A stretch of DNA of 64,000 bases from Armigeres subalbatus (GCF_024139115.2 NC_085140.1:431395240-431459239), one strand, 5' to 3'. Numbered from the stretch's first letter, positions 36,405 through 46,800 are shown. The notes: generated from the letters alone by a model not told the origin. Program-made: numbers and translations.

Positions 36405-36624
36405 ATAGAAGACTTCCTTAGCCTAGCGGTAAGATGCGCGGCTATAAAGCAAAACCTTGCTGAGGGTGGCTGGGTTCGATTCCTGGTGCCGGTCGCAGAC
36501 ACTTTTCGGTTTGGAAATTGTCTCGACTTCTCTGGGCATAAAAGTATCATCGTGTTAGCCTCATAATATATGAATGCAAAAATGGTAACTTGGCTTAGAA
36601 ACCTCGCAGAAGAAGAAGAAGAAG
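36405..36624 (+). mobile_element. Feilai-like SINE, copy with internal deletion
   Basis: The tRNA-like head (CTTAGCCTAGCGG, then GGCTGGGTTCGATTCC as B box) is followed by the family body GAAATTGTCTCGACTTC and GCATAAAAGTATCATCGTG. The copy passes from AACCTCGCAG directly into the GAAGAAGAAG tail, losing roughly 90 bp that the copy at 39781 has. TTATACATT flanks it at 36396-36404 and 36625-36633 as a 9-bp target duplication. The name is from memory of the Aedes Feilai family. Confidence 0.85.
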
Positions 36625-36719
36625 TTATACATTCGCAAATCGTACTTCCAATCTGAGTGTGGTGTTTCCTGGCCTATTTTTGAACGATTATTAAAAGATC
36701 TACTCGTTAGCTCAATTTC

Positions 36720-37020
36720 TACTCTTTAAGGAATTTTTGAAGAAGAACCTGATGGACTTTTCGAAAAAAAAAAGAATTTTGGAAGGATTTCTGCTAAAGG
36801 AGTTTTTGAAACAACTTCCGAAGGAATTCCGAATGGATTTTTCAAAGGAATTCCTAGAGGAATTTTCAAATGAAGTACTGAAGGTATATAAAAGGGAATA
36901 CTAGGTGGTATACTAAAGGAATTTCCGAAGGTTCAAATAAATTTCTGGAAGAGTTGCTGGAAGAAATTCTCTAGGAATATCCGAACGAATTTCGGAAGAA
37001 GTTACTGGAGAATTTTTTTC
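36720..37020. repeat. Degenerate AAGGAATTTCTGAAG array
   Basis: This is the GGAATTCC-type repeat in the opposite visible phase: GAAGGAATTCC, AAAGGAATTTCCGAAGG. Confidence 0.65.
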
Positions 37021-37114
37021 GTAGAAACACAGGGTTTGAATCCAAAGGAGATTGAGAAAATCTCTCACTTATCATGTCTGTATACACTCTCGATAGGTAG
37101 CATACCGTGAGAGA

Positions 37115-37438
37115 CGTTTTTCGGTAGCTGTTACGATAATGAACTGATTCGGGGGGCTACAACCCATGATAAATTTCTTTCAATAAAACCCAATTGCGGG
37201 GGGCACCGGCTCTGATGATGCAGTTCAACTTGTTTTACACAGCTGTGCAATCAACATGAAATGAGCGAGAACAAAGCGTTTTATCAAACCCCATCGGGCC
37301 GTCTATCCGAATCAATTTTTTTCTAACTTGTATACAAGTGCGATAGGTAGTTTAGTTTTCATGGCTTGTTATGATTCGAAGTGGTTTTTGCCTCTCTTTT
37401 ATCGTTGTTCGTTATCTATTGAGAGCGATTTCTGCAAA
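37115..37438 (+). repeat. Dispersed 335-bp repeat, copy 2
   Basis: It matches 14204-14539 from TTTTTCGGTAGCTGTTACG to GAGAGCGATTTCTGCAA, with small deletions. It lies between two GGAATTCC-type arrays, so it probably inserted into one of them. Confidence 0.7.
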
Positions 37439-37439
37439 C

Positions 37440-37990
37440 CATGTAGGAACAATTGCTTTGAGAACAATTGAGATTCTAAAGGAATTTTCAAAGGAACTCC
37501 TGAAGGTGTTTCCAAAGGAATTCTTTAAAACATTTCCGAGAAAATTGTTAAAAATCCCGAAGAAATTTCCAAACAAATTTCCTGAACAATTTCATAAGAA
37601 GTTTTCTAAAGTTTCACTGAAGAAATTAATGAACTTAAATCCAAAAGAGTTCTTTAAAACAAACTTTAAAAGAAATTTTAAAAGAATATCTGATTAAATC
37701 TTCAAGGGGGTTTCTGAGGGATTTTCTCAAGAAATACTTGAATTCTTGAAAATTCTTGAATTAAATCATGGAGGAAGTTCCGTAGGAATTCCATAGAGAA
37801 ATTACGAAGCAATTCTTAAAATTCTTTCTCTGAAGGAATTCCTGAATTCATTTTCGGATTTTTTTTCCTAAGGAATCCCTGGAGAAATTTTGAAGGAATA
37901 CTTGGAGGAATTTTTAATTGAATGGCTGAAGTAATTCCTAGAAGTATTTCCTAAAGAATTTCTAAATTGTGTCAAATGTCAAAAATGTCT
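37440..37990. repeat. Degenerate AAGGAATTCC-type array
   Basis: This continues the array at 36720-37020 beyond the dispersed repeat. A 108-codon frame rich in Lys, Phe and Asn is the repeat read as codons. Confidence 0.65.
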
Positions 37991-38917
37991 CTTGAGAAAC
38001 GTTTTTCGCAATATTCACTTGTTTGAATTGATTATTTTGCTTCACGTGGAAATCAATGTAAAGCACCTGAAAAATAAACCTGGAAAAATCAGGAAATTTT
38101 AATTTTATGGATGAGTAGACAGCCTGCACCATCATCCTACGATGTCCTTCATGGACAAGCTAAAACGTGGCTCTGTAACGACTTTAGAATGACGATTCGT
38201 TCTCCCCGAAGCAGAAGATCTAGTACACATAGCTCAGTAGCGTACGGTTTAAAAGGCAATGCTAATGAATCGCCTGCTTTGAGCGTGCTTACAGCGGCAC
38301 ACTAGGAGTTAACTTTCTGAAATCAGTTAGTTCTAATTTTGAGAAAACCCGCGTTAGATGTCTTTCGCCATACAAATTTCTGGCGGTTAACTCATGCTAT
38401 TTGCGCATATACAATAGCGCCTGGATATGGAAGCGGCGGGTAAAAAATCAGCCACTGACAATAATTCATAGCGTTCAAAAATTTTCCGTCTAGTACACGA
38501 ACCACCTTACCAATGATGGTTTCATCTGCTCTGGACTTTTTCTGAATGTCTTCATGTTGGATAGCAACAGATGTTAAGACCTTTTCACATAATTCAACCG
38601 AGGACTGAATAAGAGTGGAAGAGGTGTTCAGTTAGTTTTCAACTTGAAACGTGTCCCTCGAAGATATAAACTGAAGCGATCGACTGTCCTTACTAAATAT
38701 CAAGGTGATTATTTGAAAAAAGAAAAAAAAACCAAGGTGATTAATACTCGAGAATACCAATTTCTGCAGAAATTAGCAGAATACGAAGTAGATCAGTTTT
38801 TGCAGCCAAATTCTGCCTACATTTTTAACTAATCTGAGAAGACTTCTTGGCTCTGCTGCATTGGCCGGTTCACAGCATTGCGGAAGCGCCAAAACTCTGC
38901 TTCGTACATGCAAAAAA
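37991..38917. other. Unique sequence, no gene called
   Basis: Frames of about 60 codons at 38111 and 38644 show no recognisable domain. Confidence 0.35.
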
Positions 38918-39095
38918 AGCGTTCCCGAATTCGTGAACCAGCAAAAATACACCGTGATTTAATTTATGGATTCGGGAACACCAGTCACGTTTTCCAGAAC
39001 GTTCCAGAAAACGTGACTGTGTTCCCGAATCCGTGGCTGTTGTTCACGAAAAAATACACCGTGAACTTGTTAGTTCACGAATTCATGAACGCTTT
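38918..39095. mobile_element. Hairpin element, ATTCGGGAACA type, copy 2
   Basis: GTTCCCGAATTCGTGAAC at the left and GTTCACGAATTCATGAAC at the right mark the ends. The centre folds: GATTCGGGAACACCAGTCAC and ACGTTTTC pair with GAAAACGTGACTGTGTTCC and CGAATCC around CAGAACGTTC. AAAATACACCGTGA occurs on both sides of the stem in the same orientation. A shorter relative lies at 31126. Confidence 0.65.
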
Positions 39096-39639
39096 TTTTG
39101 CGTGTGAAAGATCATGATCGTAGAATTTCAATTTGTCCACTCTAAAAAAAACTTTGTTTAATATAAGAAGAACCCCGTATTGTTATGATTACTTCATTTA
39201 TTTGATGCATTCACCCTCCCCTCGGATATGTTATCTTGTGGTGGCAACTGATGGAGCTAAAGACATATCTAACAAAACTAAACTAAAGACATATCCTGTC
39301 GTGGTGGTGTCACATGTTGACTATTTTTGTTCAGTGCCGCGTCACATATAATCTAACATTGACGCTCGGATTTTACGCATTTGATCCAACGGACATCGTG
39401 TCCCGGAGGTCTTTTTCATCAGTGATAATGATGTGAGATCTCTTCTCTGCGGCAATACTTTTCTGAGGCGTTCCCTAATGATGATGAGTCGTAGTCACGC
39501 TTAAATCTAGCTAGGTAGGAATTAACCAGTTGCAAAAATATGATCAAAACATTTGAGTAGAAGTTTTATCGAAACTAGGAACGTGGCACCTTTTTATTTT
39601 GTAATGCCTCACTTGAAAGAGCCATAAATAAAAAAAAGG
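39096..39639. other. Unique sequence, nothing recognised
   Basis: No supported feature. Confidence 0.35.
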
Positions 39640-39769
39640 CGTAGGATTGCCAATCCGGAGATGGCGAGTTCGATTCTGGAACTAGAAGGAAATGCTAATA
39701 GAATAAGTTGCATAAGTTGAAAAGCAGGCCAAGTTCTAGTTGGAATGTAGAGCCATTGAAGAAGAAGAA
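39640..39769 (+). mobile_element. Second tRNA-derived SINE, 5'-truncated
   Basis: GCGTAGGATTGCCAATCCGG followed by the B-box-like GGCGAGTTCGATTCTGG looks like the tail of a tRNA head. About 80 bp of unrelated body and a GAAGAAGAAG tail follow. The body differs from the Feilai-like copies but the tail motif is shared. Confidence 0.6.
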
Positions 39770-39780
39770 GGTAGAGAAAT

Positions 39781-40072
39781 TAGGGCTCTCCTTAGCCGTG
39801 CGGTAAGATGCGCGGCTACAAAGCAAGACCATGCTGAGGGTGGCTGGGTTCGATTCCCGGTGCCAGTCTAGACAATTTTCGGATTGGAAATTGTCTCGAC
39901 TTCCTTGGGCATAAAAGTATCATCGTGTTAGCCTCATGATATACGAATGCAGAAATGGTAACTTGGCTTAGAAACCTCGCAGTTAATAACTGTGGAAGTG
40001 CTAATTGAACACTAAGCTGCGAGGCGGTAATGTCCCAGTGGGGGATGTAATGCCAATGAAGAAGAAGAAGAA
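39781..40072 (+). mobile_element. Feilai-like SINE, full-length copy
   Basis: It begins TAGGGCTCTCCTTAGCC and has the B box GGCTGGGTTCGATTCCC, the body GAAATTGTCTCGACTTCC, GTATCATCGTGTTAGCCTCA and CTAAGCTGCGAGGCGG, and a GAAGAAGAAGAAG tail. GGTAGAGAAAT flanks it on both sides (39770-39780 and 40073-40083). It inserted directly at the tail of the SINE at 39640, which has the same tail. Confidence 0.9.
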
Positions 40073-40083
40073 GGTAGAGAAAT

Positions 40084-40699
40084 CGATAATAAGTGAGGCT
40101 ACTTGAAGGGATTATTTTATAGAAAACTATGTAGATCAAGCCTAAAACAGTGACCATTTGAGCAAAGTGGCTTAGGAACGTCTGTTATTGAAGCAAATTT
40201 AGCTACCGTGGAGAATAACAGGGATGGACCCGGAGTAGAGTTTGAGTCGAGAGACTGCCAACGGGTTACATAAAAAAAACTTTCAATCGTAAATTTTCTT
40301 GGTTACTGTCAAATGCATACATTAGTGAGTAAAAATAATATACAAAATTCGTATTGGGAATTAGCTCTACAAAGCGTCGTCGAACAGGGCACGTCGTTAT
40401 TTTGGTACCAGGGGTTGAGTTTTACGTTAGGACTAGAAGCCACCCGGCTCAAAAAGTGAAGAAAACCCAACTAAGGGTTTTCAGGGTTCATTTCGAGCTA
40501 AAAGCGGCCAGCGAGTTTGCTGGACCTGAACCCTATGAATGTCACTGTCTGGAGTATGTTGGAGGCCACGTCTACTCTAATACATCATGTTTCTTGTGTA
40601 AGTCCTGAAGCGATATCTGGTGGCATCAGTACATATTTGGTTATGAACGTTGTGAATTCATGTGATTTTGCGGACAGTAGTAGTTGATGATACGCTTAT
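40084..40699. other. Unique sequence, no gene called
   Basis: An 84-codon frame at 40354-40608 (+) ends in a cysteine-bearing sequence, but no domain is recognised and no splice sites frame it. Confidence 0.3.
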
Positions 40700-41280
40700 T
40701 TAGGGTTAAGAACAAAAGGTCGAAAGACAAAAGGTCGAACGAATAGAAGGTCGAAAGACAAATGATCGAAACTGACAAAAGGACAAAAGGGACATGAAGT
40801 CAGAAAGAAAAATCGTTGAAAGGGACAGAAGGTTGAAGCGGAAAAAGGTCGAAAGGGACAAAAGGTGGAAAAGGACAGAAGGGACAAGGGAAGGAAATAG
40901 TTGAAAGGGGCATAAGGAGGAAAAGGACAAGAGGTCAAAAATTACTTTCTTCTTCATTCTTCTTTTATCCTACTTACTCCCTCTTTTTTTCTTCTTTCTT
41001 ACTCTTTTTCTTCTATCCTTCCTTCTTCTTTTTTCCTTATTATTTTATCATTCTACTTGCTTCTTCCTTCTTTCCTTCTTCTTCTTTTTTCCATCTACCT
41101 TCATCTTTCTTTCTTCTTCCATTTTCCTTACAACCTTTTGTCCGTTTCGATCTTTTATCTTTTCGACCTTTTGTTCCTTTCGACGTTTTGTCGTTTCGAC
41201 TATTAGTACTTTCGGCCCTTTAATCTTTCCACCTTTTGTCTTTCGACTTTTTGCCTTTTCGACCTTTCGTCATAGATTCG
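40700..41280. repeat. Fold-back made of AAAAGGTCGAAAG repeats
   Basis: The left arm (40710-40945) repeats AAAAGGTCGAAAGACA. The right arm (about 41135-41275) repeats its complement, TTTCGACCTTTTGTC. The middle is a TTCTTCTTTCC pyrimidine tract. Frames read as Cys-Pro-Phe repeats come from the motif. Confidence 0.75.
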
Positions 41281-41680
41281 ATGATTCATGCAGACAGCCC
41301 ATTACATTTTTTGATGATATCTGTATCCAGCAAAAAATTTTAACTTGCCATTTATTTTCTCTCCAGGGAAATACTCGTCTGTACTCTTGCTTGCTTGCTC
41401 TTGCTCTAATCACATCGTTGATTTGAATTTCAACAATTATTTCTTTGATTATTAGAAATTTTGTAGCAATTTTGTCAATAGATAAAATGTCAAAACCAAC
41501 AAACCAAACCGTCTTGGCACCAAGTGGTCTTTATTTCACTAGCACGCATTCCTGACATCTCCTGACATAAGAATTAGAGACATTTGAAATTCACGGAAGC
41601 CGCTCCGAAAATCGTCAAATAAATGTCGACCCCTCGTTTTCACTTATTTAGCATGTATTTTGCTTGTTTTAAGTAGTGTC
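41281..41680. other. AT-rich sequence, nothing recognised
   Basis: No supported feature. Confidence 0.35.
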
Positions 41681-41686
41681 CCAAGT

Positions 41687-42168
41687 AACCAAAAGTTCCT
41701 TTAAGAGTACGTTTTTCGCTTAAGCAGCTCAGTGAAGCTGATTAAGCGAAAAACGTACCCTTCAGGTCTGAGGGAAGGGTTTTCCGTTAAAAAAGCACGT
41801 GGTAGCACTCTCTGAGAGAGAAAATTGCCCAATTCAGTCCGCCAGAATGACGCTGTCAGTGTCGCCAAAATTATTTCATCATTATGCATTTTACAATTGC
41901 TTGAGAATTTTGCCGTAAACAAAGAACAAAGGAATTGACAACAATGGGGAAGAAATTTATCACTCATGGAGTGGTTCGGCGAGAGAACAGCAGCAGAGCC
42001 GACCAATCACGCAATGAGGAAATGAAAATAAACAAACTCCTGCTGGTTTTGGAAAATGAAAACATGAGCAGTTTCTAGAACAACATTAGAAAATATCGTA
42101 AGAGGATTCCTATACAAGGTTTCCACACAAGCTTTGAAAAGTATTTGGGTGATAACAGTGGTGCTGGT
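41687..42168. other. Left flank with 23-bp hairpin
   Basis: ACCAAAAGTTCCTTTAAG at 41688-41705 is mirrored at 44411-44428. Immediately inside, GTACGTTTTTCGCTTAAGC pairs with its complement around a 6-base loop (about 41707-41758, one mismatch in 23). CTTCAGGTCTGAGGGAAG at about 41760 is also mirrored, near 44153. These hint at an old element of about 2.7 kb with later insertions. No protein is encoded. Confidence 0.45.
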
Positions 42169-42169
42169 A

Positions 42170-43112
42170 TAAATAAGACAAATAAGACAAATAAGACAAA
42201 TAAGACAAATAAGACAAATAAGACAAATAAGACAAATAAGACAAATAAGACAAATAAGACAAATAAGACAAATAAGACAAATAAGACAAATAAGACAAAT
42301 AAGACAAATAAGACAAATAAGACAAATAAGACAAATAAGACAAATAAGACAAATAAGACAAATAAGACAAATAAGACAAATAAGACAAATAAGACAAATA
42401 AGACAAATAAGACAAATAAGACAAATAAGACAAATAAGACAAATAAGACAAATAAGACAAATAAGACAAATACAGTTAAACCTCCATGAGTCGATGTTCT
42501 ATGACTCGATATCGACTCATAGAAGCAAATTATTCCACGTTAAAGAATATTTTCTGGGTTACTACGATGGTCCCTTCAAACAGCATCACAAGGTTTGTAT
42601 ATTCCACATCTCGATATTTCCTTGAGTCGATGGTCCCTTCAATATCGACTCATGGAGGTTTCACTGTAAGACAAATAAGACAAATAAGACAAATAAGACA
42701 AATAAGACAAATAAGACAAATAAGACAAATAAGACAAATAAGACAAATAAGACAAATAAGACAAATAAGACAAATAAGACAAATAAGACAAATAAGACAA
42801 ATAAGACAAATAAGACAAATACGACAAATAAGACAAAAAAAAGACAAATAAGACAAATAAGACAAATAAGACAAATAAGACAAATAAGACAAATAAGACA
42901 AATAAGACAAATAAGACAAATAAGACAAATAAGACAAATAAGACAAATAAGACAAATAAGACAAATAAGACAAATAAGACAAATAAGACAAATAAGACAA
43001 ATAAGACAAATAAGACAAATAAGACAAATAAGACAAATAAGACAAATAAGACAAATAAGACAAATAAGACAAATAAGACATATAAGACAAATAAGACCAA
43101 TAAGACACAAAT
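42170..43112. repeat. 9-bp satellite (AATAAGACA)n, split by a MITE
   Basis: The unit AATAAGACA repeats almost without error, about 33 times before 42472 and close to 50 times from 42667 to about 43112, with one irregular spot near 42832 (AAGACAAAAAAAAGAC). As 9 is a multiple of 3, every frame stays open, giving Asn-Lys-Thr on one strand and Ser-Tyr-Leu, Leu-Phe-Val or Ile-Cys-Leu runs on the other. These frames are not genes. Confidence 0.95.
42473..42666. mobile_element. Tc1/mariner-like MITE inside the 9-bp satellite
   Basis: It begins CAGTTAAACCTCCATGAGTC and ends GACTCATGGAGGTTTCACTG, inverted copies of one another. TA stands on each side (42471-42472 and 42667-42668), as expected of a TA-targeting transposase. 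Internal CGATATCGACTCAT and TCAATATCGACTC words repeat the end motif. It is 194 bp with no coding capacity. A related but decayed end is at 62901. Confidence 0.9.
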
Positions 43113-43139
43113 AAAATAGATAAGACAAAGAAGAAAAAT

Positions 43140-43320
43140 GAAGTAAGTTCCTCCGGAAGTTGCTCCGGGAATTCCTCCGGAAGTTCCTCCGGGATTTCGC
43201 AGAATTTCCTGAAGGAACTTCCGGAGGAATTCCTATGGGAACTTTTGGAGAAATTCCTGTACGAACTTCCGACGGAATTCCTGGAGTAACTGCCGGAGGA
43301 ATTCTTGGAGTATCTTCTTA
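43140..43320. repeat. GGAAGTTCCTCCGG degenerate repeat
   Basis: Words such as CTCCGGAAGTTCCTCCGGGA alternate with their complements (TTCCGGAGGAATTCC), so the run is nearly self-complementary. Confidence 0.65.
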
Positions 43321-43321
43321 T

Positions 43322-43577
43322 CTTAGGCCGATACAAATATTTAAAATCCATTTTGTCTCCCCCCCCTCGGATTTTTTTTGCCAAAAAATGATAATTTTAG
43401 GGGGCAACAAAATAAAATTCGGATAATTTTGGGGATTTTCAAAACATTCTTTAACAAATCCGAGGAGTTTTTTGATTTTTTTCATTTTAATATTTATTTT
43501 TTATTATCCCCCCCCCCCTTGACCTTTCGGAGACTAGTAGGACAAAAAGTCAATTAAATATTTGTAACGGCCTTATT
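43322..43577. mobile_element. MITE with TAGGCCGATACAAATATTT ends
   Basis: TAGGCCGATACAAATATTTA at the left is mirrored by the complement of TAAGGCCGTTACAAATATTT at the right. The centre has C-rich runs (CCCCCCC) on both sides and a CCGAGG word. It is about 255 bp and non-coding. Confidence 0.65.
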
Positions 43578-44161
43578 TACCATCAATTATTGATCTCGTC
43601 CCATTCCTACATTTGATTTCTATTTATTTATTTGGTATCTCCGTGTTTACAAATGGGAATACGCTTTTGTCAAGTGTCATGCTACATACAAAGTTGACGG
43701 ACTTTCTATCGTTCTCATCGCTCCTTTCCTGCCGTGCGCCACAAGAAAATATGGTGTTGACTACTCTCCCAAAATGTTAATTTTTGTATGGAATTTGGAA
43801 AACTTGGTTGAAGTTAAAAGAGCTTCCTGCAAAATTTATTGCGGTCATATATATATTTTTTATTAAATCAAAATGATCGTTGAAAAGTTTTGTCAGTTGG
43901 GTTTTGCGAAATTCGGTTTCTTTATGCGTCAAATCATCGGAGAGAGGTACTGAGAAGCGAAAATTTTAGTTGTACAATAGTTTAGTATTTAGATTCAAAT
44001 TTGGGAAATAGTTGGTCCACAAAATTTTCTAGGAACATCCCTTGATAAATTCCAAAGAGATTGTCAGTTGTGATAAGCGAAATTCGTTCCCAATTCCGAG
44101 TTATAAACATTTTAGTATGAAAAGCGCTATTTGCTATTACCGCGAGAGAGCTTCCCTCAGA
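43578..44161. other. AT-rich sequence, nothing recognised
   Basis: No supported feature. Confidence 0.35.
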
Positions 44162-44416
44162 CCTTAAGGTGAATCGCGTTGGAGTCCAATTAAAATTCTA
44201 CATAGCGCTTTGAAGGGCACATAACTCGAAAAGTAAACGACAGACATAAACGGAAAGTAGTTTTTCACCTTTGCTCACTTGCAGCATACACGAAAAAATG
44301 GTTTCCAGATGTGCTAACCGCCTAAATATTCACATTTGTGCGAGCAAAAACGCGAGGTGAGGGATAGCACGGCCATTGTGGCTGCCATTTTTGGACGCCG
44401 CCGTAACTCACCTTAA
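44162..44416. mobile_element. MITE with CTTAAGGTGA ends
   Basis: CCTTAAGGTGAATCGCG at the left is mirrored by CGCCGTAACTCACCTTAAAG at the right. The body (CATAACTCGAAAAGTAAACG, ATACACGAAAAAATGG) is non-coding. It is about 255 bp. Confidence 0.65.
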
Positions 44417-44479
44417 AGGAACTTTTGGTAATTGCGGTTGGCTTATGACTAGGATTCTTAATGAACCACAACATATACC

Positions 44480-45890
44480 AAATGCCAAAGTAATTTCAAA
44501 TGATGAAATATTCGAATATCTTGTAGTGAAAATTTCAAATAATTTTTCATGGATATTTCAAAGAATTTCCCGTGAAAACTTTGAAGAACTTTCATTGGAA
44601 ATTGCGAAAAATTTTTGGTGGAAATTTCGAGAATTTTTTTGTGAAAATTTCGAACATATTCTCCTGGTTTCGGAAGTTTTGCCGTCCTATGTCCTATCGA
44701 AAATCTGAATATCTTGCAGTACAAATTTCCAAGAAAATCCCAAAAAGAATTTTTCGCGAAAATTCTGAAAAAAAATTCCAAGTAATTCCGGAGAATTTCG
44801 GAACATTTCCGTGGAGGCTCCGAAAAAAAAATTGAATCTCTTGCAGTAGAAATTCCAAAGAATTTCTCGTGAAAATTCCCCCCAGAGTTTCCCATGTAAA
44901 TTCCAAAGGTTTTTCCGTGGAAAATCTGAAAATATTTTCTTGGAAATTTTGAAGATATTCTCATGTATAGATATTTCCGAAAATTTTCTAGGGAAAATCC
45001 AAATATCTTGCAGTGAAATTTACAAATAATTTCCTGTGAAAATTCTAAAGAATTTCCTGCGGAAATTGAAAAAATACTCGTGGAAATTCCGAAGCATTTT
45101 CCCTCGAAATTCCTTAAAATTTCAATTGAAAATTTCGAAGAATTTTTCGTTGAAATTCTGAAGTTATTGTCCTGTTGGTTTCAAAAAATTTCCGGAGAAA
45201 AATCTGAAGAGAAGGAAAATTCCGAATGGAAATTCCTAATAATCTCCCGAGAAAATTCGAAAGATGGAATATTTTAATATCTTGTAGTGAAAACATTTTA
45301 TCATGGATATTTCAAAGAATCTCCCGTGAAAATTCCGAAAAACTTTCATTGGAAATTACGAAGAATTTTTGGTGAAAATTCCGAGGAATTTATTGTGGAA
45401 ATTCTGAGGAATTTTCTTTGGAAATCCTAGGAAAAAATCTGAAGAATTTCCAAGGGAAAATCCGAATATCTCGCAGTACAAATTTCAAATTATTTTCCGA
45501 AAAATGTTCCCCGAATTTCCGGAGAATTTGGGAAAATTTCAGTGCAGATTCCGAAAAAATCTGAATCTTTTGCAGCGGAAATTCCAAAGAATTTCCCATG
45601 AAAATTCCAACGAATTTACTGTGAAAATTCCAAACAATTTTCCGTGGAAAATCTGAAGATTATCTTCACTGCAAGGAAGATTCCAAAAAAAAATCCCGAG
45701 AAGAATTTCCCGTAAAAATTCTAAAGAATTTCCCGTGAAAATTTTGAAGAATTTCCCGTGAAAGATCAAAAGAAAGATCCCTGGAAATTCTGAAAAAAAA
45801 AAATCCGTGGAAATTGTCAAGAATTTTTCTTGGAAGTTCCGGAGAATTTTCTGTGGAAAATCCGAAGATATGCCCTGAATAATCCCGAAA
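44480..45890. repeat. Degenerate GAAAATTCCGAAGAATTTCCCGTG array
   Basis: Imperfect repeats of GGAAATTCCGAAGAATTT and CCGTGAAAATTCC recur, and GAATATCTTGCAGTGAAAAT or close variants recur about every 250 bp (near 44513, 44708, 44835, 45005, 45280 and 45464). A longer unit may therefore underlie the short one. Open frames of up to 168 codons are Phe-, Lys- and Ile-rich and come from the repeat. Confidence 0.7.
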
Positions 45891-45894
45891 ACCA

Positions 45895-46012
45895 TTTTTA
45901 CCTCTGTGCATCCACAAGTATCACACGAAGGTACTTTAGTTAGTAGGTTTATGCGTCGTTGAATTTGGATTCAAACTGATTTTTTTACGCAATGACTTGA
46001 AGTTCTATCTGA
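45895..46012 (-). pseudogene. N-terminal scrap of the same ORF1 family as 2607-3536
   Basis: On the minus strand VPSCDTCGCTEVK parallels NPSCGFCGDAEVN of the larger remnant. The DNA also matches in ACCTCTG(T/C)G and GAATTTGGATTCA-like words. It stops where the degenerate array begins. Confidence 0.5.
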
Positions 46013-46396
46013 AATCCGTGTCTGAAAATCATGGCATGTTTTGCTAAACCGCGATCCTTTAGTTTCGAGGAGCCCATCGATTTGTAAAAAAAAGTCTTCA
46101 CGAACGTTGAATAATACGAGTTTTTCCGCTACAAGAACTTAAATGTTTCAGTTTCAATGTCGCTTGGAGCAATTATCGTCATATGGCTTAATTGTGAGTG
46201 GATAAACCGATTTTTTTTATTTCGACAAAAAAGGCTATGCTTGACTGTGCGACCTTTAGGAAAAGCAATAAGTTTGCAAAGGGTCTAGCGTTATGCAACT
46301 GATTTAACTTTTGTATCCGAAGTAGGTCACCCAACCAGGGGATGGCAGATTTTAATACAGTTCTGCATAAGAACCTTACAGAAACTGTATAATAAT
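46013..46396. other. AT-rich sequence, nothing recognised
   Basis: It may contain the 5' flank of the ORF1 scrap. Confidence 0.3.
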
Positions 46397-46510
46397 TGGG
46401 CATATACAATTCTGTAAGCTTTTTATACAAATATTGTATTAAAATAATACAGATTTGTATTATTTTAATACAATATTTGTATAAAAAGCTTACAGAATTG
46501 TATATGCCCA
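46397..46510. repeat. Perfect palindrome with 54-bp arms
   Basis: The arms 46397-46450 and 46457-46510 are exact complements around a 6-base loop (AGATTT). The arm starts TGGGCATATACAATTCTG. Opposing open frames in this stretch are mirror images of each other for that reason. Weaker mirrored words continue outside (CTGTATAATAAT at the left, TTGTATACAATAATTG at the right), suggesting a young fold-back element. Confidence 0.95.
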
Positions 46511-46552
46511 GATTGTATACAATAATTGTCAGATTTGTTTTTTGGGTGTACA

Positions 46553-46800
46553 ACTCTTCCTGGGAGAAATTTACTGGGAAACCATTTAACACTTCTAACC
46601 TTCGTCGTGGTCTGACAAATGCATTTCTTCTCAGTCCGTCTACCACGCAGCCATATAAATTGGCAATCATGAAAACTTCTGTTCGTTACAAGGGGAACTA
46701 TGTCTACTCACAGCCTGTAAATTATGGCGAGGTGCGATATCAATTGTTTCGAAGCAAGTGCAAAATGTTCTATGTTGAGTTTATGTAGAGAACGCCTGAT
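46553..46800 (+). other. Unassigned open stretch next to the palindrome
   Basis: About 79 codons (SSWEKFTGKPFNTSNLRRGL near the start, ending in a TAG at 46786-46788) have more protein-like composition than the surroundings. I recognise no family, there is no clear start, and there is no partner exon. It could be the end of an old mobile-element gene or chance. Confidence 0.25.

Noticed and set aside
36405..40072. tRNA genes at the heads of the Feilai-like copies
   Set aside because: These are SINE heads repeated at three loci with the same non-tRNA body.
42110..43384. Long open frames up to 244 codons (Asn-Lys-Thr, Ser-Tyr-Leu, Leu-Phe-Val runs)
   Set aside because: They are produced by the 9-bp satellite, whose length is a multiple of three.
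44458..45917. Phe/Lys/Ile-rich frames of 83-168 codons on both strands
   Set aside because: They follow the GAAATTCC repeat and appear in several frames at once.
46188..46670. 160-codon minus-strand frame across the palindrome
   Set aside because: Its middle is the palindrome read on both strands, and the rest matches no known protein.
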